A stretch of 64,000 nucleotides of DNA from JBGSMF01 sp964651475 (lineage in GTDB: Bacteria > Chloroflexota > Anaerolineae > Fen-1058): positions 62,001-126,000 of the forward strand of contig CAZYXV010000006.1 of the NCBI GenBank assembly GCA_964651475.1. Reading direction: 5' to 3'. Below are positions 43,225-53,300 of this stretch, piece by piece. The notes under the pieces are model-generated. The model saw nothing but the letters and a program-made list of their open reading frames with translations, was not told the DNA's origin and did no database searches. The position numbers were made by a program, and so were the translations under genes. How positions within the stretch are numbered: the first letter of the stretch is position 1; every line of letters starts with the position of its first letter.

Positions 43225-43265
43225 AACCTCCCGCAGATTACAAACCTGCGGGAGGTTGTTTTTTT
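43225..43265 (+). terminator. Rho-independent terminator between convergent genes
   Basis: A perfect 12-bp stem, AACCTCCCGCAG (43225-43236) with CTGCGGGAGGTT (43246-43257), is followed by G and seven T. It ends the GH-like gene and probably also limits reads from the facing gene. Confidence 0.9.
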
Positions 43266-43284
43266 GAATGGGCCTGGTTTGCCC

Positions 43285-44367
43285 TCACAATATGGATTGA
43301 AGTTTGGTAACCAGCTCCGCAAGCGTTGCCGCTTCCACGGGAGTGAATTGCACGCCGGGATAATTCTGGTTGAACCAGTCGCCGGTGACGCCGATGCCAA
43401 TAGTGGCGGGGTTGACGGCGATGACCCGCCGTACGTTCAGATCGCCCATGCCGGCGTCGTCGGGGTTAAAGCCCACCGTCCAGCCTCGCTGCGTGACCAA
43501 CGCGGCGATGGCCGTCAGCCAGTCGGCGCCGCTGCTCTGCGATAGCAAGACAAACGTGCGGTTGAATTGCACCCGCGGCGCGCCGCGCGGTTGGGCCGGC
43601 GCAGTGACCGGTGCGCCGGGGAGGGGTGTGGGAGCAGACAGGCCGGCTATCTCGACCAGCTCGACGTCGTCCCAATAGACGTCATTGTGCATAAAGCCCC
43701 ACAGGTTTCTCGTTCGCAGGAAAACAGTCACCGTATCGCCCTGAGCAACCGCTTCGGCGGGCGGCGTTTGGTGGTAGACGTTGTAGATGTGAGCTGCCGG
43801 CCCCCACACCACAGAATCCGCCCATGCATCGGTTCCACCAGTGGGGTCAATGCCTACCTGGAAGATCATGTTTCGCCCGGCGTCGCTCAGCGGGCTGTTG
43901 CCTTTGGCCGGCCAGGCCGGATCGGCCAGCATGAAAAAGTCGGCCAGCCCCACATCCGTGCCATCGCTCCACTTGGCCTGGCTGGCGTGTTTCTTGCCCG
44001 AGATGTCTTCGTTGCCGCTGTTGCTCCAGGCGTGGGCCCACGCCGTCAGGCGGAGCGCCTGGCCGGGCGTGACCTTGACTTGCTGATAGAGACCCGCATC
44101 CATCACTTTCCAGAAAGCGAACCAACACATGGCCCACGTGCCCGAGTGAACGCGCGGAGGGTCGAGATAAGGCGGTTGCGTGTTTACTGGCTTGAATTCG
44201 GGCGCCAGGATGCCGGATTCGTTGTTCGAATCCCAGGGGATCTTTTTCTTGCCCGGATCATTTTTAAAGAATGGTTGCCAGTCTTCGGGCACTGACATCG
44301 AATCCCAACCCGGAACCGGGTGGAACTTGCCAACTTCAAAACCTGGATTCTTGAGCAGATTACTCAT
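43285..44367 (-). CDS. Carbohydrate-binding-like protein with the shared C-terminal module
   Basis: 360 residues from ATG 44367, with AAAGGAG 10 nt upstream; the frame extends to 44409. The N-terminal part (NLLKNPGFEVGKFHPVPGW, QQVKVTPGQALRLTAWAHAW, NDVYWDDVELVEI) has the jelly-roll pattern of CBM4/9-like domains. After a Pro/Ala linker, the final ~95 residues (PRGAPRVQFNRTFVLL, NPDDAGMGDLNVRRVIAVNP, QNYPGVQFTPVEA) closely match the end of the facing GH-like protein. There is no signal peptide. It may bind the glycan acted on by that enzyme, with the common module serving docking or sorting; this is inference. Confidence 0.72.
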   Translation of the reverse strand: MSNLLKNPGFEVGKFHPVPGWDSMSVPEDWQPFFKNDPGKKKIPWDSNNESGILAPEFKPVNTQPPYLDPPRVHSGTWAMCWFAFWKVMDAGLYQQVKVTPGQALRLTAWAHAWSNSGNEDISGKKHASQAKWSDGTDVGLADFFMLADPAWPAKGNSPLSDAGRNMIFQVGIDPTGGTDAWADSVVWGPAAHIYNVYHQTPPAEAVAQGDTVTVFLRTRNLWGFMHNDVYWDDVELVEIAGLSAPTPLPGAPVTAPAQPRGAPRVQFNRTFVLLSQSSGADWLTAIAALVTQRGWTVGFNPDDAGMGDLNVRRVIAVNPATIGIGVTGDWFNQNYPGVQFTPVEAATLAELVTKLQSIL

Positions 44368-44419
44368 TGGTGATAAACTCCTTTCAATGTGATATTGGGC
44401 AAAAGCCAACGCCGATATG

Positions 44420-44488
44420 TCCTTCGACTTTGCTCAGGATGCGTCCTTCGACTTTGCTCAGGATGCATCCTTCGACTTTCAGGATGCA
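44420..44488. repeat. Three tandem 24-bp repeats
   Basis: Two 24-base units (44420-44443, 44444-44467; TCCTTCGACTTTGCTCAGGA core) and a shortened 21-base third unit (44468-44488) lie between two minus-strand genes. A related fragment appears inside the gene at 54400-55173 near 55065. Confidence 0.8.
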
Positions 44489-44508
44489 ATTAGTTTTCTG
44501 TTTGTGCA

Positions 44509-46302
44509 TCAGGCCAGTGAACGAAATCCATTGTAAAAGCGCTGGATGGTGGCGCCGTAGGTTGTTTCTTGCCCGGCGCCGTTATAGAGCAGGGCAAAAG
44601 TGACGAAATCTTGCGCTTGCAGCGCAGTGATTTTCCGAGACACGGCGCGCGTTCCACGAATAAAATCAAAAAAGCCGACGAGTTGCGCGCGTTCGTCCGT
44701 GTTAAAGGCGTCAAACATGGCCTCAACCGAGTCGTAGCCGATGGCGGCATGGTTAAAGCCCATGATTTGCGGCAGTCCCATGCTGATCGAAAGCCTGGCG
44801 GCTCGCTCGTCCAGGCGGCGCGCCACATCGAACGCGCGCCATTCCTCAGCTTGATTGCCGTGAAAACTTTGCCAGGGCTGGGCCGGGTCGGCGCGGTAGT
44901 GATGTCCTTGCCACACTTGATTGGGGTCGAATTGGAAATGCGCGTTAAATGCGTCTGGGTGGTTCACGCCCCAATTGGACCAAAAAACGTGGTTTTCAAA
45001 ACGGATGAGCATGCGGCCATCTGCAAAGCCGCGCCCGCCCGATTCGGCGGCGACGACGGCCACGCTCACGCCCGCGTCAATCCCCAGCCGGGCGGCCAGC
45101 AGTCCAAGCAGGCCGCCATACTGATTCCAGATGCGAGCTGCCGTCACAGCATCTTGGGAAGTGCCAGTGGGGGGATTCAAAGGCACTGCCGGCGCGAGCG
45201 GTGCCTGGCGAATATCTGGCTGCGCAATCAGCCAACCCTCTACCGCCGGCGTCGGGCCAACGCCATCTATGGGGCGTCCGGGCGGGCCAATCAACGTCAC
45301 GCCGTCGGCTCGTTCGCGCACCCAGCCGTAATTGCCGCCGTCCGATTTGACCCACAGCCAGGGAGTGCCGTCGGCTTCTGTCACGCGGTTGTAGACGGTG
45401 AGCTGTTCCCCAATTGGGATTCTTTCGAGCAGCGCGGCGTTCGTGTCGCGCAGGTCGCGCAGGCTCAACCCACCGGCGTTGCGCGCGGGCGGCGTATCGA
45501 GCACCTGGATGGCGTATGGCTGAAGCGGCTGCGTCGTTGCAAGATATCTCTCTCCGCCAGCGCTGGCTGGCGCCCATCCCTTCACGCCTTGCTCGGTCAT
45601 GACCTGTTGCCAGGTGCGCCCTTTGTCATCAGGTGCGGATTCTGGGCTGAGTGCCGTCAGGCGCTGTCCAAAGGTCACACCCACCGCGCCGGAGCCGGGC
45701 GGAACACTGGATTGGGAGCGGAGCAGCAGACCCACTGGCGCAATCACCCACATGTCTCCCAATCCCGCCGCCGGCTCGAACGATAGCGGCAACTCGATGG
45801 AAGAAGGCTGCGCCAGGCAGGGGGCAATCAGCGTGCGCCCCAGGTTGCTCCAGGCATCCATAAAGATTTGGTACGAGTAAGCGCGTTGGCGGCCGTTCCC
45901 AGGCAGGGTGGGGGGGGAGTGCGGGTCGTTGATAAATACTTGTCCTGTAGCGTCGTCATAGCCGACGACGAGGACGTAATGTCCGCCAGTGTATTTGCGA
46001 TTGGGGCGGTCGTGCCAGTGGCCGTATCTGACGAGCGCGATGGGTGGCTGCCCGTCGTCGAGCAAGTATTTGAGGTCGTTGAGCGAAAAGCCGCTGCCCT
46101 GGCGCATGTTCAGGCCAAACGCGCGCGCGCCGCGCACGAGGGCGGACGGCGAGAGCTGCCCGCTCGCTCCGCTGGCGGCCACGACCTCGCCGGCAGAGGC
46201 GTCTTGCGCAATCGCGTTCAGGATCATTGCCACGCAGCACGCACCGCAATCGGTGTGCCGGGCGGCGGGCTGTTGCGATAGGTAAGGCACGTTCAGAATC
46301 AA
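44509..46302 (-). CDS. C39-like peptidase, tandem SH3, N-acetylmuramidase-like protein
   Basis: 597 residues, no signal peptide, TTG start after AAAGGA. Residues 1-165 are a C39-type cysteine peptidase domain: HTDCGACCVAM (Cys19), GGHYVLVVGYDD (His) and FINDPH (Asp). Two SH3-like modules follow (about 190-345, ending WLWVKSDGGNYGWVRE). The last ~210 residues (VVAAESGGRGFADGRMLIRFE, SMGLPQIMGFNHAAIGYDS) match the N-acetylmuramidase (DUF3380) domain that cuts peptidoglycan glycan strands. The first ~355 residues are clearly paralogous to those of the gene at 46993-49008, which has a different C-terminal enzyme, so the C-terminus looks swappable. Confidence 0.83.
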   Translation of the reverse strand: MILNVPYLSQQPAARHTDCGACCVAMILNAIAQDASAGEVVAASGASGQLSPSALVRGARAFGLNMRQGSGFSLNDLKYLLDDGQPPIALVRYGHWHDRPNRKYTGGHYVLVVGYDDATGQVFINDPHSPPTLPGNGRQRAYSYQIFMDAWSNLGRTLIAPCLAQPSSIELPLSFEPAAGLGDMWVIAPVGLLLRSQSSVPPGSGAVGVTFGQRLTALSPESAPDDKGRTWQQVMTEQGVKGWAPASAGGERYLATTQPLQPYAIQVLDTPPARNAGGLSLRDLRDTNAALLERIPIGEQLTVYNRVTEADGTPWLWVKSDGGNYGWVRERADGVTLIGPPGRPIDGVGPTPAVEGWLIAQPDIRQAPLAPAVPLNPPTGTSQDAVTAARIWNQYGGLLGLLAARLGIDAGVSVAVVAAESGGRGFADGRMLIRFENHVFWSNWGVNHPDAFNAHFQFDPNQVWQGHHYRADPAQPWQSFHGNQAEEWRAFDVARRLDERAARLSISMGLPQIMGFNHAAIGYDSVEAMFDAFNTDERAQLVGFFDFIRGTRAVSRKITALQAQDFVTFALLYNGAGQETTYGATIQRFYNGFRSLA

Positions 46303-46332
46303 GGACCTGTTTTCCTTTCAGAGAGGGCGAGT

Positions 46333-46420
46333 GTCATTGCGAGTCGCCAATGGCGGCGAAGCAATCCCCTGGCTGCAAAATTGAGATTGCTTCGCCGGCC
46401 GGCGGTCTCCTCGCAATGAC
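46333..46420. repeat. Palindromic GTCATTGCGAG element (copy 1)
   Basis: Begins GTCATTGCGAG and ends with the complement CTCGCAATGAC. Inside are GGCGAAGCAATC and its inverse GATTGCTTCGCC. It is an 88-bp imperfect nested palindrome between two genes. A 124-bp relative is at 59718-59841. Confidence 0.8.
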
Positions 46421-46445
46421 AGTCGTTGAATCTAAAGACACTCCC

Positions 46446-46883
46446 TCAAGCTTCCATCCTGGCTTTGAGATTTGCCATGAGCGTTTCGGCTTCGTGTTCG
46501 TTCGATTTGACAATGATGGCCTCGGCCAATTTGCCCATCACCGGCACCGGCACGGTGTATTCGATTTCAAACGTGACGTTTGTCCCGCTGCCCTCGGCGT
46601 GCAAAATCCACCGGGTAATGTTCTCGATGCCGCTCTTGCTCTGGGTGGTGATGCGCTGGTTGGCGACGTACTCGGTGGTGTCCGACTCGCCTTCCAGGCG
46701 CATGCCGGCCATCTTGTATACCCAGCGGCTCTTTGTATAGTAAGCGCCGTCGGGCGAGCGCTGCACGCCGCTACATTCGACCATGCTGGGCCAAAATTCG
46801 GGCCAGTTGGCCGGTTCGGTCAGATAACCAGATATCTTTTCGATGGGAGCGTTGATCGTAATGCTTTTCTTTATCTTTGCCAC
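46446..46883 (-). CDS. SRPBCC/START-like lipid-binding-fold protein
   Basis: 145 residues. The opening KSITINAPIEKISGYLTEPANWPEFWPSM (read in two parts: KSITINAPIEKI and YLTEPANWPEFW) and the closing amphipathic helix AEAIIVKSNEHEAETLMANL are typical of the polyketide-cyclase/START (SRPBCC) fold, which binds hydrophobic ligands in a deep cavity. GTG 46883 is preceded by AAAGGAGA. It lies between the two C39-SH3 hydrolase genes. The ligand and role are unknown. Confidence 0.8.
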   Translation of the reverse strand: MAKIKKSITINAPIEKISGYLTEPANWPEFWPSMVECSGVQRSPDGAYYTKSRWVYKMAGMRLEGESDTTEYVANQRITTQSKSGIENITRWILHAEGSGTNVTFEIEYTVPVPVMGKLAEAIIVKSNEHEAETLMANLKARMEA

Positions 46884-46992
46884 GGGAATTTTCTCCTTTC
46901 TGGCAGCCTGTCGGAGAGGCGCTCATATTTTCACCGGCTGAAGCCTCGACTCCGGCGCTTTACAGATTCTCTCCAGCCGTCTGCTTGCTGAT

Positions 46993-49008
46993 CTAAAATC
47001 CCGGCTTAACCACGGCTCCCACTTTGGAAGCGACCTCGTTAATGCCGTGATCGGTGCGCCAGCCTTCGCGGTTGGCGTCTTGGCCGGGCCAATACAGCGC
47101 AAAGGCAATCGCGCCGCCCAGGTTCGGCTCGCGGCGCAGCAGATTGTAGTAACGGGCGTATTGATCGCCTTTGGTGGCATAATCAATGTGGCGCCCATTG
47201 TTGCTAAATTCGGTGATAAAGATCAACTTGTTTGGCCAGCGCGCCCGGAACTTTTTCCACAACATGCCATCCAACTCGGAAAGCATCGCCCAATGCCCAT
47301 CGCCCTCGTTCTGCCAGTAGCAGTGGACGCCGATCCAGTCGGCGCGCTGCACGGCGGCTTCGCTTCCATCTAAAAAGCGCCACGTATCGGATTCTGCGGG
47401 AAGGCCGGGGTTGTTGAACTGGGGCGATAGGCCCGGATAGCCCAGTTGCGCGTCGGGATGGCGCGCCTTGAGCGCGTTGTAGATGTTGATGAACCACTGC
47501 CCAAACTCGGCGCCGTTGGCCCAACTCACGCCCAACCCATCGTGAGGCAGGTTGGGTTCGTTGTGAATCTCAAAGTAGCGCACGCCCGCTTTGTACAGTT
47601 CTTCAAAGCCTTCTGCCACCGAGTCTACAAACTCTTGGGCCGATATACGACGGTTGGCCGGTTTTTCAAACAACCGCCCCATCACCGTCCGCCCCTCGCG
47701 CATCAATCTTTTGGCGTCGTCGGCGCCTTGACCGGGCGCCTCGCGGCTGGGAGCAAGCAGCTTGACCAGTTCCATGTTGGCGGCGGCGATCACGCCGTAA
47801 TCTTGATCTTGTAAGGGCCAGGGATTAGCCGTGCCCAGACCCGCCAGGCACTTGCCGAACGGATTCACATCTACGAATGGCGGGGGAGCCGGCGGCGCGA
47901 CGATGATGGTGATCGGGACGGCCTGATCTACCTTGGCGACGAGCGCCACGCCGTCGGCCTTTTCTCGCGCCCAACCGTACTTGCCGCGCGGCGACCTGAT
48001 CCACAGCCACGAGGAGCCATCGGCTTCTGCCACGGGCAGGTAGACAGTGAACTGCTCGCCGATTTGGATACGGTCCAGCAGAGGCGCTTCAATGTTGCGC
48101 GCGTCGCGCACGCTCAACGCGCCAGCCTGGCGCACCGGCGGCGTATCGAGCACCTGAGCCACGTAAGGTTCGGGCGGCTGCTTGTCGGCCAGGTATCGCT
48201 CCCCACTCGCGCTGGCTGCCGTCCATCCGCTCGTGCCTTGATCGGTGCTGACTTGGAGCCAGGTGATGCCTTTGTCATCCGGCGCGGATTCCGGGCTGAG
48301 GGGCTTGAGATGTTGTCCAAAGTTGAGGCTGGGCGAGCCAGGGCCGGCTGGCACATCTTTCTGCGTTCGGAGCATCAGCCCGGCGGGAGCGACGACCCAC
48401 ACGTCGCCCAGGCCGGCCCCCGGCGCGGCGAATGATACAGCCTCCAGGGCAGGGGCAAGTCCTGCCCCTACCGATGGGACCGGCTTGATGAGGGCGGGAA
48501 TCAGAACGCCGAGCTTGAGTTTTTTGACCAGGCCGCCCCACGCTTGCTTAAAAGCCCGGTATGACCACGCTCTCTGGCAGCCGTCGGTCGGATCAGGCGA
48601 GTAGTGGGGATCGTGGATCAAGATTTGTTTAGCGTCGTCGTCATAGCCAATCACCAAGACGTGGTGCGCGCCCGTAAAGCGCCGGACGGGCCGGTCGGGG
48701 ATTTTGCCATACTTGACGAGCGCGATCAGCGGATAGCCGCTATCCAGGTATCGTTTGAGATCGTCGAGCGCTAGTCCTTGCTTCCAGGTCAAGTCCAGTC
48801 CCACCGCGCGCGCCAGGCGCGCCAGGCCGGCCGGCGACGCGCCCTCGTCGCCTGCGACCCCGTTCACGGCGGCGATGACGGCGGGCGTTAGCTCTTGACC
48901 CACGGCGTTCAAAATCATTGAGACGCAGCACAGGCCGCAGTCGGCGCGCAGGCCGCCCTCTGCTTTGAGTTGAGAGATATACGGTACATTTAAAATCTGA
49001 GAACTCAT
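46993..49008 (-). CDS. C39-like peptidase, tandem SH3, glycoside-hydrolase-like protein
   Basis: 671 residues, no signal peptide. Residues 1-170 are a C39-type domain with RADCGLCC (Cys24), AHHVLVIGYDD (His116) and LIHDPH (Asp133). Two SH3-like modules cover about 200-360 (GLGDVWVVAPAGLMLRTQ, WLWIRSPRGKYGWARE). The C-terminal ~290 residues form a TIM-barrel-like hydrolase with FEIHNEPNLP (E484) and LIFITEFSNN (E600) as probable acid/base and nucleophile. The first ~360 residues parallel those of the C39-muramidase neighbour almost segment for segment. AAGGAG precedes ATG 49008. The C39 domain may act in processing or self-release; that is speculation. Confidence 0.82.
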   Translation of the reverse strand: MSSQILNVPYISQLKAEGGLRADCGLCCVSMILNAVGQELTPAVIAAVNGVAGDEGASPAGLARLARAVGLDLTWKQGLALDDLKRYLDSGYPLIALVKYGKIPDRPVRRFTGAHHVLVIGYDDDAKQILIHDPHYSPDPTDGCQRAWSYRAFKQAWGGLVKKLKLGVLIPALIKPVPSVGAGLAPALEAVSFAAPGAGLGDVWVVAPAGLMLRTQKDVPAGPGSPSLNFGQHLKPLSPESAPDDKGITWLQVSTDQGTSGWTAASASGERYLADKQPPEPYVAQVLDTPPVRQAGALSVRDARNIEAPLLDRIQIGEQFTVYLPVAEADGSSWLWIRSPRGKYGWAREKADGVALVAKVDQAVPITIIVAPPAPPPFVDVNPFGKCLAGLGTANPWPLQDQDYGVIAAANMELVKLLAPSREAPGQGADDAKRLMREGRTVMGRLFEKPANRRISAQEFVDSVAEGFEELYKAGVRYFEIHNEPNLPHDGLGVSWANGAEFGQWFINIYNALKARHPDAQLGYPGLSPQFNNPGLPAESDTWRFLDGSEAAVQRADWIGVHCYWQNEGDGHWAMLSELDGMLWKKFRARWPNKLIFITEFSNNGRHIDYATKGDQYARYYNLLRREPNLGGAIAFALYWPGQDANREGWRTDHGINEVASKVGAVVKPGF

Positions 49009-49052
49009 TTTGCTCCTTATCCAGGGCAGGGCTTGCTCTGCCCTTACATTGA

Positions 49053-50327
49053 TTACGGTTGTGGTAGCGTTTTCTGCAGCGCGTCCAGTTCGTCCAGCCG
49101 GCCCTCGGAAAGCAAGCGGGCCTGCTCCGCCCAGGTGGACATGTGGCGCGCCTGGATGCCGGCTTCCGCGAGAATGGTTTGGAGTTGTTCCAGCGTGAGC
49201 GCGGCGAATTGCTCGAACACGCCAATGCCGATCGTGTTTAGTAACGACGCCGTTTTAGAGTCTATGCCGGCGATGCGCGTGAGATCGTCCGGCGTCATCA
49301 GGCTGCGCTCTTCAGGCTCGTCACTGATTCCAAACGAGAGGCCGGGGACGTAGAGGCGGACGTACCACGCGGCGGTATAGCCGGTGACGCCATCGGGCGT
49401 TTGGATGTGGAGCCACTCGCCGTATACTCCAATCTTGCGCCTGACGTCGTGTTCAGTTTCCATCGCCGTGAGAACGGCGCCGTGGGGAACGCGCGTCAAC
49501 TCGGCGTTGCCCACACCCGGCCCGCTGCGCACTTTGAGCGGGTCGTCTGGGCTTTCCACCACTACCGATACGGCAGCGTCGCCTGGTGTCGCTCCCCCCG
49601 CCATACACACGTACCAGGCTGCCACGTATCCCACTTGACCATCGGGCGCGCGCACCCAGAGCCACTGCCCTTGCTGGCCGATTTTGCGCTGCGCAATATC
49701 TGCCGGTTCTAGCGCGCCCAGAAGCGTCCCGTCGGGTAACTGCGTGATCAGTGCTCCGTTCACGTCAGGGACATTGCGCATGTTGAGAAAGCCCGCTTCG
49801 CTGGCAACCTGGACGTGGAGCGAGGCTTGCTCAGGGGGTGTGGGTTGCACGGCTTGACGGTTTGAGCCGGGGAATGGCTCCAGGTAAGGTGTAGGGTCAA
49901 CAATATCATAAGGAAAATCCGTTTCGCCGGATTGCGTGGCGTCTTTCTTTTTGAGCGTCAGGTGCAAGTGCGCGCCGAACGAATTGCCCGTGTTGCCGGA
50001 TAATCCAATCAACTGGTTGGCTTTGACTTGTTGTCCCACCGTCACAGCCACCTGAATCAGGTGGGCGTAGATGGATTCGTACTGCCCATCTTGGTGCTGG
50101 ATGCGCACCTGGTTGCCATAAGGTTTTTGGAGCGGGTTGGCATTGCCGTCCAGCCGAATATCGCTAATGACGCCGTCGGCCACTGCGTAAAGCTCGGTGC
50201 CTTCCGGCCCCTGAAAATCAATGCCCTCGTGTCCGGGCAGCCCGAATTTCCGATAAAACTCGGGGCGTTGCCTGAACTCTTGGGTAATGATGCCGTATTG
50301 TGTGGGCCATTGTAGACGGAAACTCAT
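49053..50327 (-). CDS. M23 metallopeptidase with SH3 domains and helix-hairpin-helix tail
   Basis: 424 residues, no signal peptide. The M23 domain is complete: GHEGID (H33, D37) and GAHLHLT (H120, H122), as needed for zinc-dependent cleavage of peptidoglycan cross-bridges. Two SH3-like modules follow (about 165-335; LNMRNVPDVNG, LKVRSGPGVGNAEL). A helix-hairpin-helix/DUF4332-like tail (DDLTRIAGIDSKTASLLNTI, from about 345) is unusual beside a wall hydrolase, since it normally binds nucleic acid or mediates protein contacts. ATG 50327 has a perfect GGAGGTGAT site and overlaps the CHAT gene stop (ATGA), so it is translationally coupled to it. Confidence 0.85.
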   Translation of the reverse strand: MSFRLQWPTQYGIITQEFRQRPEFYRKFGLPGHEGIDFQGPEGTELYAVADGVISDIRLDGNANPLQKPYGNQVRIQHQDGQYESIYAHLIQVAVTVGQQVKANQLIGLSGNTGNSFGAHLHLTLKKKDATQSGETDFPYDIVDPTPYLEPFPGSNRQAVQPTPPEQASLHVQVASEAGFLNMRNVPDVNGALITQLPDGTLLGALEPADIAQRKIGQQGQWLWVRAPDGQVGYVAAWYVCMAGGATPGDAAVSVVVESPDDPLKVRSGPGVGNAELTRVPHGAVLTAMETEHDVRRKIGVYGEWLHIQTPDGVTGYTAAWYVRLYVPGLSFGISDEPEERSLMTPDDLTRIAGIDSKTASLLNTIGIGVFEQFAALTLEQLQTILAEAGIQARHMSTWAEQARLLSEGRLDELDALQKTLPQP

Positions 50328-53300
50328 GGATCACCTCCAAGGATTTTACGTACAGTTTCCAGGTCGCGTTGTGCGCCAAGCATCTCGAAGGCGGCCTGCG
50401 CCTGTCGCAGCAAGCGCGCGCCCTGTTCGGATTCCCCGCTGGCGACGAGCGCCGCCCCCCACTGCATGTGTGTGTGCGCCGTCTCGTAAGGGTCAATATC
50501 GGCCAGGAGGGTGAGGCTTTGTTCGAACGCCTCTAACGCTTGCCGGTGTTGTTTGTCCGCCAAAAGCGCCTGGCCCAATACGCGCCAGCTTATGCCTCCC
50601 TCGCGCTTCATCTGCAACTCGCGCGCCAGATCGAGCGAGGTTTGGGCGGGTTGTTGCGCTGGCTGAGGCTGCGCCAGCGCAAGATAGCGTTGAGCCGACA
50701 AGCGATGTGTTTCTACCAGCGAGCTTTTGATGCCCATGTCCGATGCCAACTGTTCCGCTTCGCGCAGCGAGGCGCCCGCCACCTCGGCGTTGCCGTTGAG
50801 AATTTGCAATTCGGCCAGGCTGTTTAGAACGTAAGGCAATACGCCGCTGAGTTGATGCGTGTGCGCCATTTCGAGGCTGCTGGCCAGCCGGGCGCTGGCG
50901 TCTCGATAATCGCCTTGCCTCGCACACATCCAGCCCCTGCTTTGGGCGACCTTGGCTTGCACGCCGACGTTGCCGAGTTGCCGCGCCAACTGGAGTGATT
51001 GTTCGATGTCGGCCGCCGCGCCCTGCCAATCGCCGGCGATGAATTTTGTGGCGCCCAGGTTGGTCAGCGCCACCATCACGCTCATGTTATTGGAGAGTCG
51101 CCGTCCCATATCCAGCGCTTGCCGCAGCCAGGCCAGGCTTTGTTGTATGTCTCCCATTTCACGATAAATCATTCCCAGAGTCGCGGCGACTTGGGCTTGC
51201 ATCGAGCCGGATTCTTGGGGCAGCAGCGCCAGGCCAGTGTAAATGGACTCGAGGGCGAGCGCATAGTTTCCTATCCTGGCCTGAACGCTGCCCATTTTGA
51301 TGTGCAGTGTGGCTTCTCCCAGCTTGTTGGTTCCGGCCAGTTCTTCCAGTCCCCGCCTCAGCCAGTCGAGCGCTTCTTGCGGCGCTTCGTATTGCAGCAG
51401 TTCTCCCATGCCCTGATAGATGCGGATTCTAAGCTCTTTGATGTCGGGCGAATCGGACGCCCTATCTTTATGTTCTAGCTTGTCCCACACGGCGGCCAGG
51501 TCGTGCTTGCGGGTTTTTTCAGCCAGCTTGCCCCAAATCTTGTCCAGGCTGACTTTGCTTTGCGTCTCTCGCGAGCCAGGCAGCGCGATCAAGTTCGAAA
51601 GCGCCGATTGGTAACTGGCGCGGGCCGGCTGCATGTCGCCGAGGAAGGCGTATACCTGCCCCAACGCCAGTTCGATTTTCACCCATTGTAGGAGGTCAAC
51701 TTGTTCGGCCGTAAAGCTTTCCAACAGCAGTCGCAGCGTCTGGGCCTGTCCCCGGTTGACGCTTGCCCAAACATCGGTGGTGGCCAGGCGCGCCGCCTGT
51801 TCGATTTCTCCGGCCAGTTCCATGTGCCGGGCTGCCTTTAACATGTCTGGTTCTATGGTTTCATAGTGTTCGCCAACCCGCCGGTGCATGGCCTGCCGGT
51901 CTGGTTTGCTCAGCGCGTCATAGTAAAAATGCCGCACGATGGCGTTCATGCTATACTCGCGGCCGGTTTTGCCTTCCCTCACTGTGAGTAGGTGGCGCTG
52001 GACCAGGTCGCTCAGCGTGCGCCGGACGTTTTGGCCCTCCAGCACGGCTTCGATGGCCTCGCGCGTCCCGGCGTAGCCCAATAACACTGCTGCTGCGCTC
52101 ATCACGGCCCGCTCGTCGTCGGTCAGGCTGCTATCTATGTCTTTGATCAAGAATCGCTCAATATCATTATCCAAGAACATTTGGATGATAAAGCGCGTCA
52201 TGGTGGGTGTTCGCTTGAGGCCATCTATTGCCAGCGTGAGGAGTTGGGCGTTGCCGCCGGTGCGGGCGTGCAGGTTCACGGCGATTTCGGCCGGCAGCAA
52301 GGCCCGGTCTTGCATTCTGGATAGCATGTGAGTTTCGTATGCGGCGGGCAGGCTGGTCTGGTCAACCGTAAACCCATGTTGGGTCAACAGTTTTATCGTA
52401 TCCTCCTGACTCAGTCCGCTTAGCGGCTCGAATTGGTCTGCCGTAAACATAAATTCGGGCGTGGTCTGCGAGGTGACGATGAATGATATCGTGCTGCTCA
52501 CCATGCGGCGGATAAAGCGACCCAGCAAGTTGGCGTCCGTTTCCGAGAGAAACTGTAGATCGTCGAGGCAGAGCACATAGTCACGGCCGTGCAGAGCCTG
52601 CGCGATATAGTCCAGCAGTTCCCGAACGCCCAACACCTGCGCGCCGCTGGCGCTTTGAAGCATGTGCCACATGTCTGCCTGGCCGCGCCAGTAAAGAAAG
52701 CCGGCCAGCTTCCACACCATTTCTTCGATGGTTTCGCCTCTGTGGAAAGCGTGCCAAAAAACCTTTTCTGGCTCGGCGACGCGAGCGGCCAGCATGCACG
52801 CCAACGCCGTTTTGCCGACGCCGGCCATGCCAGAGATCACGGCTAAATGAGACGCGGCCAGCTTGTCCGCATAGTACGCCAGTTCGGCTTCGCGTCCCAC
52901 AAACTCTTTGTCTTGCGGCAGAGGGGTTGGCTCAGGCGGGGGCGGAAACCGCGGCTCTTCGGATGCCTCGGCAGGCTCGGCCTCGCTGCCCCACAGTTGG
53001 CCGGACTTGAGCCGCATCAAGAGCACGGGCACGGCGGCATCGGGACGGCCGGCGGTGAGCAGCGTGCTGCGCGCTTCGTTCATAGCGCAGTCTACCATGC
53101 CGTGCTCGGCCAACCGGCGGTAAAAGGCTAGGCTCAATTTGTGCGCTGTTTTAACCGCAACAAAATCTTGCATGGCCACCACGGCCGGTGCGCCGGCCGC
53201 CACCAGCCTGGGCGCCAACCCCGCGAACGCGTCTGCCGTCGAACGAGTGGCCGTCTGGCACGCCGCTAAAAAGATCAGGCGGGGGCGCGCGCGCTGGCGC

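Noticed and set aside
44225..44250. GTTCGAATCCC, resembling a tRNA T-loop
   Set aside because: It lies inside the coding sequence of the carbohydrate-binding-like gene, and no acceptor or anticodon stems could be built around it.
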